From Dillenia suffruticosa (Eukaryota > Streptophyta > Magnoliopsida > Dilleniales > Dilleniaceae): a DNA stretch of 64,000 nt. Made by a program: the position numbers and the translations under genes. Below, one piece after another: positions 23,815 through 32,825 of this stretch. The notes below the pieces were generated by a model, which saw only the letters and a list, made by a program, of their open reading frames with translations, was not told the origin of the DNA and did not search any database. How positions within the stretch are numbered: position 1 is the stretch's first letter; each line of letters begins with the position of its first letter. The stretch is taken from positions 12,878,174 through 12,942,173 of the forward strand of contig JAVTVX010000002.1 in assembly GCA_033439265.1 (NCBI GenBank), given 5' to 3'.

Positions 23815-25227
23815 TATAACAACAACTAACAAGAGGATTAATAGTTAATTATAGTTAATAAGAATAGTTAGTGGTTAATTGTGATTGTTAGATTAGTTAG
23901 TAATTAGATTAGTTAGTAGTTAAATGAAGTGATTAGTAGAATTAGTATAAATAGTAGTCTTTAAAATCATATAATGATATGTATTGAGTTGTATTGAATT
24001 CTTTCATTCTCTCTTGTATTCTCTCTCTCTTTCTCTCTCTAGCCCTCTCCCTCTCTATCTCTCTTTCTCTTTCTTCTCTCCCTAATCTCTAGTTTTCTGT
24101 CATATTCTCTCTTTATCCTACTTGGGTTATGACAAATGGTATCAGAGCATACGTTTCTCGACGAATCCTTGTCTTTGAAGAACAAATGCAAGAATCGACC
24201 ATGGAAATTAAAGGAAATCATTTCCGGTTGGTGCAAAAAATAGATGAAATCAATTAAAAAAATTGATGAACGTGGCAAAAGGATGGACACTCTCATGACA
24301 TGTATATTGAAAATGTTGGGTATTGATGAAGATATCAACACTTTGGTGAAAAATGAGCAAGAAAATGAAAGAAAATTGGAAAGCAACAAAACTTATCAAA
24401 TGGTAGAAGAAGCAATGCCAAAATCCATGGAGAAGCAAGGTATTGAATTACTCTTTAAATCCCTCATTTTATCTACTGTTAGTGAAAAAATGTTGAGAGT
24501 AAAAAATTTTTAAATGTCCAAGAAAGAAGGGTCTTGCATGTCTAAGAAAGAAGGGGCTTGCATGATCAAGAAAGAACGGTCTTGCATGTCCAAGAAAGAA
24601 TGGTCTTGCATGTCCATGAAAGAAGGGCCTTGCGTGTTCAAGAAAAAAGGATCAAGTATGTTTAAGAAAAAAGTTGTTGATGGTGGATTTTTGTCAATTT
24701 CTCCAAAAATTGAATTTTCTGCACCAAAAAGAAGTTCAAAAAAAAACTTTTTCAAGTTTCCCAATCTCTATTTTTCTCTCATTATTCTCGTTGCAATTCA
24801 GATTACATTCATTGTTCGTCTCCATCACCTTATCTTTCAACACAAATACAAGTCTTGATACAAGATTTATGGATTCAAATATCAATTTTTGATTTTCCAT
24901 GATGCCTTTAAAGGAGGTAAGTATTGTAACAACTACTAACCGTAAGGTTAGTAGTTAATCATAGTTAATAAGAATAGTTAGTGGTTAATTGTGATTGCTA
25001 GATTAGTTAGTAATTAAATGAAATGATTAATAGAATTAGTATAAATAGTAGTCTCTAAAACATGTAATGACATGTATTGAGTTATATTGAATTCTCTCAT
25101 TCTCTCTTGTATTCTCTCTCTCTTTCTCTCCCTAGCCCTCTCCCTCTCTATCTCTCTTTCTCTTTCTTCTCTCCCTAATCTCTATCTTTCTATCATATTC
25201 TTTCTTTATCCTACTTGGGTTATGACA
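23815..25227 (+). mobile_element. short non-autonomous LTR element (TRIM-like)
   Basis: Two long terminal repeats, 23815-24134 and 24925-25227, flank a 790-bp interior. The primer-binding site TGGTATCAGAGC at 24137-24148 matches the initiator Met-tRNA type. A purine-rich tract (AAAGGAGG) precedes the 3' LTR. The target duplication GACGG is exact (23810-23814 and 25228-25232). There is no gag or pol, so it would have depended on another element. The LTRs differ at roughly 15-20 positions by eye plus one larger gap, so it is not young. Confidence 0.9.
24514..24670 (+). repeat. tandem repeat inside the TRIM-like element
   Basis: A unit of about 24 bases reading close to AAGAAAGAAGGGTCTTGCAT is repeated about five to six times with drift. 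In one frame it gives a Met-Ser-Lys-Lys-Glu-Gly repeat. Confidence 0.7.
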
Positions 25228-25232
25228 GACGG

Positions 25233-25374
25233 TTTTGTAACTACTCAAATCTTGGTGCACTTGCGTTGCATAGGTCTAAGATTGATGATAAACCAACATG
25301 TGTCAATTTATCACTCAACCCAAAATTTTCTCAATTTTTTTTTGTAAAGGAAGAGATTGTCTTATAAAGAAAAA
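25233..25374. other. short spacer between two insertions
   Basis: About 140 bases separate the LTR element and the MULE. Nothing recognisable is present. Confidence 0.5.
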
Positions 25375-26139
25375 GAGATAATTATATATTTGGTTCTTAA
25401 AGTTTACTTTTTTTTATATATAAATTAATCCCTGCAGTTAAAAATATTAACTTATGGTTGTTAAACTTTTAAATTCGTATCATATTAGTTTTTCTGTTAC
25501 TGATGTTGATCGGGTGGTCGTTAAGTGTTGATGTGACATTCTACGTAGCGTATGGATGCAGACGTGTTATTGCCATGTCAGCCGTCAACACCAAAGACAT
25601 CTCATGTGTGTCACGTTAACATATTACAAACGTGAAAGTGTCACATTGTTTAATTACTGACGTGGCAATACCACGTCATCAGAAAAGCACTTCTCCAATG
25701 CCTCTGGCTACACCAGAGAGAAACCAATATGCTTATTTTTAAAGTTCAGATTCTTTCCATCGGGTGAATGAATATTCAACAATTTCATCCTCTTCTAATT
25801 CAATTATCTCTCTCCCTCTCCCCCTGTATTACATTCTATCTTTTATTTGTCTGATTGGGAAAATAATGAAATTGGATGTTGTTTGCTGGGAATCAGCTAC
25901 TCTTTGGCTTGTTCATGCCTTCCTCGAAAGAAGACCTGCATTAGCATTTTCTCATTTGCTTTTTCTCTATATAAACGAATGTTGCAGAGAAGTCAATTTG
26001 GGAAGAGTCTGTGGTGGCAATTAAAATAGGATGTTGTTTGCTTTTTCTCTGTTTGGTAGTCTGTGGTGGCAAAGAGTCAATTTCCCGCCTGGTAGTAGTC
26101 TATGGGAAGTTGATTTGAGGGAAGGAGAGGGTTTACTGT

Positions 26140-26350
26140 TAAAATGGGGTAGGCGAGAGAGAGAGGGAGAGAGAGAAGAGAAACCATTGGCCGAGCGGGC
26201 TTTCCAGAGAGGAGAGAAGAGAGAGAAAGGGTGAGGGGAGGCAAGAGAGAGAGGGAGAGAGAAGGGAACCATCAGCCGGCGGGTTTTCTAGAGAGGAGAG
26301 GAGAGAGAGAAAGGGGGAGTGGAGGAGAGAGAGAGGTAGGGAGAGAGGAG
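26140..26350. repeat. GA-rich tandem repeat in the Pack-MULE
   Basis: A purine-rich unit of about 85-90 bp is repeated two to three times (AACCATTGGCCGAGCGGGCT and AACCATCAGCCGGCGGGTTT mark successive copies). It abuts the captured kinase fragment and extends its frame with Ser/Leu/Pro-rich residues. Confidence 0.65.
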
Positions 26351-26351
26351 A

Positions 26352-26510
26352 GAAACCCAATACAAAGTTCTCTCCTGTGGAGACAATGGTCTGGCCACTA
26401 GAGAGATATTGGTTTCCGCATATGGTGTCACCTCCAAGGGAAAGAAGAGTCTGAAGAGAGAAATAGAGGAAAGAACAGAGCACCAACAGAGGTTTGTTTC
26501 TTGCAACCAT
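26352..26510 (-). pseudogene. captured 5' piece of a G-type lectin S-receptor-like kinase gene
   Basis: The 53-codon segment starts MVARNKPLLVLCSFLYFS, a signal peptide. It continues into LSLGGDTI, QTIVSTGENFVLGF, which is the start of the mannose-binding (bulb) lectin domain of plant S-receptor-like kinases. It stops there and runs into GA-rich repeats; no kinase domain exists nearby. The source gene is presumably elsewhere in the genome. Confidence 0.75.
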
Positions 26511-26878
26511 GGCAACAACCCCCCCACTCTCTCTCTCTCTAGGTACAATCACCTCACTCCCTAATATATAAATACATACCGTCCCGCAACATTTTCTCTT
26601 GTTTTTTAATGGGCTCCTTGAAAACATTGCAGAACCAAACACCATAAGTTTTTGCCGACTAAGTTTAGAGAGAGATAGAGAGAGAAACAGAAGAAAACAG
26701 AGGAGAGAGAGACAGGGAAATCATGCAGTTCTTCTGATCCAACAACATAAAAGAGGGTCTCCAAATTTGAACCTAACCTATATCAGCTCTCATCTTTTAA
26801 AGTGCGTGTGAAGCATTTGGCAAGGTTAAAAGAGAGTAGAGAGAGACAAAAGAGAGAAAAAAAAAAAAGAGAAAAAAT

Positions 26879-27470
26879 ATGGCTATTCAAGCGCTGTTGT
26901 ATTTAGAGAATCTTGGGTTTCCTTTCTGCGGCTCGCAGGATTTCATTGACAATTGTTGGTGTGGATCAAATGAGTTCTGTTTCGGTCTTCAACAAAAGCA
27001 ACGACAACATTCACCCCATCAAAATCAACTTCTTCAGCAACAGCTTCAACAACATAGAATTCAGATCCCTTCTTTAAAAAACAGCACTAATTCTTCTCAA
27101 CTAATGGTGTTTTCTCGAGCTGTGGCATCAGAAATCGAACGACAAAGACATGAACTTGATCAATTTGTAAGGTTGCAGGTTAGTCAAAAATATTATATAT
27201 ATTATGATTTTTATTATTGTTTTTGATTTTTTTTAAAGGGGTATTTGTCAGGAATTCATTTTTTTAAATGAGTATTAATCAAATTTTGATTTTGATCGAA
27301 AGAATGAGAGATCGAGATTCTCGTTGCAAGAACAGAGAAAGAAACAAATTGCGACAATCCTAAGCAAAATTGAATCAAAAGCAGTCAATCTGCTGAGGCA
27401 AAAAGATGAATAAATAGCGAAGGCAATGAAGAAAGCAATGGAATATAGAAAAGCTGTTGAGAAAAATTGA
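26879..27470 (+). pseudogene. captured piece of a BOI-related RING E3 ligase gene
   Basis: Exon 26879-27178 begins MAIQALLYLENLGFPFCGSQ, has a Gln-rich stretch (LLQQQLQQH) and reaches SEIERQRHELDQFVRLQ. A GT at 27179 and an AG at 27301-27302 bound an intron of about 124 bases. The second exon continues in phase with NERSRFSLQEQR and ESKAVNLLRQKDE, then meets a stop at 27411-27413. Similarity continues past it to AKAMKKAMEY. These are the N-terminal and coiled-coil parts of BOI/BRG-type ubiquitin ligases; the C-terminal RING is missing. Keeping the intron shows that genomic DNA was captured, not cDNA. The 5' leader, GA-rich at 26830-26878, seems to be included. Confidence 0.8.
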
Positions 27471-27905
27471 GTATGAGAGTGGGAGGTTGTTGGCTTATTT
27501 TCATGTTGATACATTCTCATCGAGAGAGGAGATAAAAGAGAGAAAGGGGGAGGGGAGGAGAAAGAAAGCAAGTTTAATTTTTTTATTCAAAACCATAATC
27601 CCCTCCATCTGTTGATGTGGCACAATCATATCAGCAATTAAACAATGTGGCGCTGTCGCGTAGGAATATGCTAACGTGGCAGACATGAGATGCTTTTAAT
27701 ATTAACATGATAATAACATGTCAGCATCCGTACGTTACGTAAACTGTTACGTCAACACTTAATGGTCATCCTATCACCGTTAATAATGAAAAGACTAATA
27801 TAATACGAATTTGAAATTTTGAAGACAATAAGGTATTATTTTTAACCGTAGAGACTAATTTATAAAAAATGGAGAAACTTTAAAAATTAAACATTTAATT
27901 ATCTC

Positions 27906-29149
27906 AAAAGGAAAATGGATTTACGATAGCGAGACATCATGGCAAGAAAGGAAAATTTGATACTATTGGACCCGAAAGAAGCGCAATAAAGAGAAAACAA
28001 TGGTATATGAAAAGTAATGCCGGTCAGGGATGAAAATAAATTTTCCTTTCAAATATCGGTCCAAAAAATTTTGAAGAACTGTTTGTGAATTTTCAGTATT
28101 TATTGATGCGAAGTGACCATAATATTAGCCCTTTCTCTCCTCTTCCCTTATCTCTTCATGCGCTACTACCAATGGTCTCTCTTTGTTGCTGGCAACCTCT
28201 CATTTTTCTCTTTTATCTCTCTTAATTGATTTTTTTTCTTGCTTCTCTCCTTCTCTCTAATAGCCTGTAACTTTCTCTTTAAATCGAGTTTCTTTATCAT
28301 ATTCTATTTTCTCACTCTTTTCATCGTACGGCAACCTTTGTCTTTCTTTCTCTCAATCCTTTCTCTTAGCCATCGGAAGCCTCTGACTTTTCTTCTCCAA
28401 GAGAAAAGAGAATGAGCAGAGAGAATTCATAGAGAGAGAAACAGAGAGGGGAAGGTAGCGGCTACCAATAATGAAGAGAGCGAGAAGTGAGAGAAAGAAG
28501 GAGAAAGAGAAAACTAATTGAGAGAGAGGAAAAAATGATAAAGACAAAGACCGTCAACAACAAAGAAAGAAAGGAGAAAGAGAAATAAGAAAATGCAGAG
28601 AGAAGAAAATTTTGTAACGAAAAACATAAAAAAAATACTTTCTTTATCATAAAAAAATCCTAAAGTAAAATCAAAAATTGAAAGGTCATCGACAACAAGA
28701 AGGGGAAATCCTCTTTATCTCCAAGTAGAATTAATTTTTGAATCAATTTTCAAAGCATAATGGTATTTATACTTATAATGTAATGATACTTTTAGACTAA
28801 CTGGATAATTTCTATAATAACCCGTTCTAAGCATGAATCAAGAAAAATATATGTTACTATTTATACTTCTTATTTATTTCAAGAAAAAAGATTTAAACGT
28901 TAATCAAGAGATTTGTTTAAATTATCATCCAAATAACTGAAAACTCTTTTTGTAATGAACATATTATGTTGGAGTTTTGTCTCTTTCTTGTTGCCAAGAA
29001 AGGAAAAGACTTTCTTTAGTTTGGATATATCAACTTGCCCTCTTTCTGGACTACCCTACCATCAATATAATGGCAAAAGTAAAAAAGATGCGCACAACAA
29101 TGCATTTGTGGGCATTTTATTTTTCTAAGGGCAGCGCAGCTCTGTGCAC
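27906..29149. repeat. unit remainder 3' of TLP-2
   Basis: CATCATGGCAAGAAAGG (27936) matches the AT-rich block. From about 28070 the sequence follows the CT-rich tract and 3' flank of TLP-1, with most of the mid-unit block missing. No gene is seen. The CT and GA stretches yield only low-complexity frames. Confidence 0.6.
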
Positions 29150-29893
29150 TTACTTTTGCGTTACCAGTCTTATTCTCACTGCTATTTTAATCACCATATT
29201 GTCAAGTTCGCTCAAAGGACAGAACACAACCCTGTAATTAGTACCACTAGGGCATGTAAACGTGCTAGTTTGATCATCCTTAGGGTAACTATATGCATCG
29301 GGACATCCCTGTTTGAAATATCGGGAGTAATAAGTAGATTTACAGTTGCCAGAAATGCAGCAATATTCATCGGTCTTAAATACGGTACATGGGTTATTGC
29401 ACCCGCCTGGAACCTTCCAGTCGCTCGGGCACTCCCCGTTAAGATCTGCAGTGCAACTTGGTCCGCCGGCACACCCGCCTGAGGTTGGGACAAATTCCAT
29501 AGGCACATTGAAGCCATCCACCATTGAGATATCAAAGAAGTCCAGATTGTCGAACTGGTCCAATGCATATTCGGCTAAGGTGTTTGGTGGTTGGCCATAG
29601 CCCGTGCACTTTAGGACCCTACCGCAATCACCGGTTTGGCAACTGCCTTGGCCTGACCCATTAAAGTAACAACCCGTGCGGGCCCATATACGACCTCCGG
29701 TTGTGCCTGGAGCTGCTGTAACGGTCCACTGTTGACCACTATTTAGTTGTCTACCCCCACCCACCGGTACGCTTGCGGCCCAGACGGTGTAATTGCAGTT
29801 GTTTCGAATAAGGAAATCGGCAGCATTGGTGGTGGTGCAGAAGAGAGCAATGAGAAGGAATGAGGAAGTGAAGACGCTTTTGGAGAAACTCAT
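29150..29893 (-). CDS. thaumatin-like (osmotin-type PR-5) protein, copy TLP-2
   Basis: Intact 247-residue single-exon gene. It has a 24-residue signal peptide ([15 protein letters not shown]) and 16 cysteines. The acidic-cleft set appears complete, with Asp kept in MVDGFN, and there is a C-terminal tail [18 protein letters not shown] after VFCP. Compared with TLP-1 it is the more divergent copy in the disulfide-rich part: NCNYTVW for [20 protein letters not shown] for [13 protein letters not shown], and [12 protein letters not shown] for [12 protein letters not shown]. An apparent glycosylation sequon (NYT) lies near the mature N-terminus. The role is presumed to be a secreted or vacuolar antifungal PR-5 protein. 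Confidence 0.95.
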   Translation of the reverse strand: MSFSKSVFTSSFLLIALFCTTTNAADFLIRNNCNYTVWAASVPVGGGRQLNSGQQWTVTAAPGTTGGRIWARTGCYFNGSGQGSCQTGDCGRVLKCTGYGQPPNTLAEYALDQFDNLDFFDISMVDGFNVPMEFVPTSGGCAGGPSCTADLNGECPSDWKVPGGCNNPCTVFKTDEYCCISGNCKSTYYSRYFKQGCPDAYSYPKDDQTSTFTCPSGTNYRVVFCPLSELDNMVIKIAVRIRLVTQK

Positions 29894-30134
29894 CTCATTT
29901 TTAGAGAGGGAAGAGGAGAGATGGCTGTCGTTAGGTTTGTGTTGGTGTGGCCTTTTAAGGGCAATGTGTTTGGGGTTTATAGGAGTAAGAGGAACCGTAT
30001 GTGGAGTTGGAAGTCTGCGTAGAATGATTCAAAAATTTGAGCCTAATCTCTTGACTTGAATGAGTCAACCAAATTTTGGACTGTGGAAAAGTAAATTATA
30101 GGCCCGTACGTCATTCCGACCCAGCGTGCGAGCA

Positions 30135-30199
<65 letters not shown>

Positions 30200-30200
30200 A
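29894..30200 (-). promoter_or_regulatory. TLP-2 promoter (shortened)
   Basis: A TATAAAC box lies at 29975-29981 and the inverted W-box pair at 30051-30068. The TGACGT element is at 30108-30113, only about 40 bases from the W-box pair. In other copies the distance is about 80 bases. The missing segment is bounded in TLP-1 and TLP-psi2-type copies by repeated CCCGTA-like hexamers. The (GA)n tract at 30137-30196 is the longest of the five. Confidence 0.6.
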
Positions 30201-30664
30201 TCCCAACTATGCTTAAAATAAATTGTTGAGTCATCCTCAAATATATTCTTATTTACTTAAAATTGATATGGTATGAACTAATTAGTCAAATATTCCGTGA
30301 CACATTTTTTGTAAGCAATAAACTTTATTATTATAGTCTTATGTAAATTTTGAGGTAAATTTTAGACTACTCTACTATGCAAAATACTATATATTGATGT
30401 GAATTTATGTAATTTTGGAGACAAATTTATTTCTATAATAGTAATAGAGTATGAGCTTCTCCCACCAAAAAAAAAAAGAAGTATGAGCTTCACAAGGCCA
30501 CCCAGACCATGTGAAACGAGTTTTAATCAGAGTGGACTAATGGCCCATAGCCTGGAGTCAATCAAATTCTTGACTTTAGGGCCTAACATGACTTAGTAGG
30601 CGAAAATGAAGGGGAAGGGAAGGGGACTGATTTTATTGTGCAGTGCGGTGGGGTGAGTGTGACC
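30201..30664. other. spacer and C2 leader remnant
   Basis: It matches the TLP-1 upstream spacer. From 30600 it matches the C2 leader (GGCGAAAATGAAGGGG), but the C2 exon 1 copy itself is missing. It ends at the foldback element target GAGTGTGACC (30655-30664). Confidence 0.6.
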
Positions 30665-31727
30665 GAGTCATGCTTCGAAATGACTCAAAAAAAAATTTTT
30701 TTTTTTAAATAACTCAAAACAAAAAATATTTCTGTTTTTAACTCATATTTGTCGGGAGTTAGAAACGCAACACACTATATCGCATTTTCAATCCGCAACA
30801 AAATTCAGAGAGAGAGAGAGAGAGGAGTCCGCGGGGGAGGGGAGGAGAGCGGCGGGGGGCGGAAGGGGGAGGGAGGAGCGCTGCAGGGGGCGGAGGGGGA
30901 AGAAGAGAGAGAGGGGAGGACCGCGGCGGGGTGCGAAGGGGGGAGGGGAGAGAGAGGGGAGGGCCGCAGAGGGGGGAGGGAGGGAGAGAAAAAGAGGAGG
31001 GCGGCGGGGGGTCCGCCGGGGGAGGGAGAGAGAAAGAGGGGAGGAGCGCGGCGGGGGCAGAGGGGGGAAGGAGAGAGAGAGGGGAGGGGCGCGGCGGGGT
31101 GCGGAGGGGTGAGGGAGAGAGAGAGAGAGGGGAGGGAGAGAGAGGGGGGGAGGGAGGGAGAGAGAGGGGAGGGCGGCGGGGGGTCCGCTGGGGGAGGGAG
31201 AGAGAGAAAGAGGGGAGGAGAGCGGCACCGTTGCCCCAGTCCTCCCCTCTGTCTCTCTCCTCTCCCTCCGCCCACAGGCTCCTCCCCTCTTTCTCTCTCT
31301 CTCTCCCCCTCCGCCACTCGCCCCTCGCAGCCCTCCCCTCTTTCTCTCTCTCCCTCCCCCGGCGGACCCCCTGCCGCCCTCCTCTCTTTCTCTCCCTCCC
31401 TCCCCCTCTGCGGCTCTCTCCCTCTCTCTCCCTCCCCCTTTCGCACCCCGCCGCAGTCCTCCCCTCTCTCTCCTTCCCCCCCTCTGCCCCCCGCCGCGCT
31501 CCTCCCTCCCCCCTCTGCCCCCTGCCACTCTCCTCCCCTCTCTCCCTCCCTCCCCCGCGGACTCCTCTCTCTCTCTCTCTCTCTCTTTCTGGACTTTGTC
31601 GCGGGTTGAAAATGCGACACAATGTGTCGCATTTCCAACTCCCGGCAAACATGGGTTAGAAACGGAAATATTTTTCTGTTTGGGTTATTTTAAAAATATT
31701 TTTTTTTGTTATTTTGAAACATTACTC
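30665..31727. mobile_element. foldback MULE (long inverted repeat, no coding capacity)
   Basis: A 1063-bp insertion is flanked by the exact 10-bp duplication GAGTGTGACC (30655-30664 and 31728-31737). The uninterrupted sequence is seen at 57132. The outer 140 bases of each end are inverted copies (GAGTCATGCTTCGAAAT versus GAGTAATGTTTCAAAAT, then matching motifs such as GGGAGTTAGAAACGC). The interior is itself an inverted repeat: a GC-rich purine arm (30805-31225) faces a pyrimidine arm (about 31290-31595), with a short loop between. Duplication length and long arms fit the Mutator superfamily. Long open frames on both strands are by-products of the GA/CT arrays. Confidence 0.85.
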
Positions 31728-32129
31728 GAGTGTGACCTGTCAGGTTCGATCCAGGTGGCGGATGATATACCGAAATAACCCAAAATAAAAAAAAAAACTT
31801 TTAAAATAACTCGAGCACAAAAAAATTTTCCCAAATAACCCCCATTTATCGAGTGTGGGAAACACGGCAAATTTTAGCCGCGTCTTGGAAACGCGACGTA
31901 GCTTGGCCGCCGCGTCTTGTAGATGTGGCAAACACAAGCTAGGCCCAACCGGCCAGCGGGCTAATAGGCCGACTCACGGGCCAATTGGCTAAAACACATG
32001 AGTTGGGCAGGCCCAGTATATCATCGATATATGTGTTAGGCAAAACTAAAATCGGATTTCGAAAGATCCTCTGGTCCAATGGACCCAACCCGTGATATAG
32101 AATACAAAGTATATAATATGTAACTAACG

Positions 32130-32820
32130 TCGTCATCGTCTTTTTCTATCATAATGTCTAATATCTAAATTTCTCATAATATCTGTAGTGTCATCCTGGA
32201 ATAGTAAACTCAGATCTTGTAATTGTGTGATCTGGGAGAGTTCTACGTCACTAAAACGTAGAGGGGAAACATGGTACATCGTGGAGGGGAAACATGGTAC
32301 ATCGTGGTTGTATCATCTCTTTGAAACTGTGTCTGTCCCTAACTATACGAATGCCCCTCTATGGGGCGTCAGGAGTAGAGAAATGGGGGAACTCAAACAC
32401 TGGTGTGTAGAAAGAAGAGGAGTCATCAAACATATTGGAAGGTCCTGCGACGTCCTCTGGATGCTGAGATGGAAATGATTATGCATCATGAGACGATGGC
32501 CTCGGACGTGGTCTCGCTCGGCTCCGTCGTGGTCGATGCTCCTAGTCACCTCCCTCAGCACGACCTCTAAGGGTGTCTAGGTCTCAAGAGATATGCCATG
32601 TTATCACTCAAAGCTGACATGGCTATATCCGTCACTCCACGGATGTGAACATCCTCAGACTCCTCAAATTTGATGCAGTGAATTCCACTACAAAGATCTC
32701 GATACACGTTAGTTAAAGAAAAAAGATAAATTGATATAAAATAATTGATATAAATAGAAAAATAAATTATATACTTATTACATATCCCAAACAAGCTCCA
32801 TGCCGACCAATAAATATACG
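32130..32820 (-). pseudogene. 3' portion of the MULE plant-mobile-domain gene
   Basis: Minus-strand coding continues on this side of the nested LTR, with IFIGRHGACLGY (32775-32820) directly after the target site and then an apparent intron. Later pieces include CIKFEESEDVHIRGVTDIAM (about 32610-32690) and an Arg/His-rich end. The Arg-rich tail is common in transposon-borne PMD genes. Several stops are present. Confidence 0.5.
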
Positions 32821-32825
32821 AGAGA

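Larger units (their letters stand above)
25375..27905. mobile_element. candidate Pack-MULE with captured gene pieces
   Basis: Terminal inverted repeats of about 250-300 bp start GAGATAATTA at both ends. Internally they share TTAAAGTTT, the GTTAAAAATA motif, TTAAGTGTTGA and CATCTCATG. The interior holds fragments of two unrelated host genes and no transposase, which is the Pack-MULE layout (family knowledge). The candidate 9-bp duplications, AAAGAAAAA and AAAAGGAAA, match poorly, so the exact ends carry some doubt. Positions 25760-26030 include an open frame I do not recognise. Confidence 0.75.

Noticed and set aside
24039-24513. Open frames across the 5' LTR and start of the interior of the TRIM-like element
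   Set aside because: No gag or other retroelement protein motif is visible; read as non-coding interior.
25764-26029. Two overlapping plus-strand frames in the Pack-MULE
   Set aside because: No recognised domain; they could be a third captured piece but evidence is too thin to list as a gene.
30749-31659. Overlapping open frames of 240-300 codons on both strands
   Set aside because: They are Arg/Gly/Glu or Ser/Pro/Leu low-complexity products of the GA/CT arrays in the foldback element, open in several frames at once.
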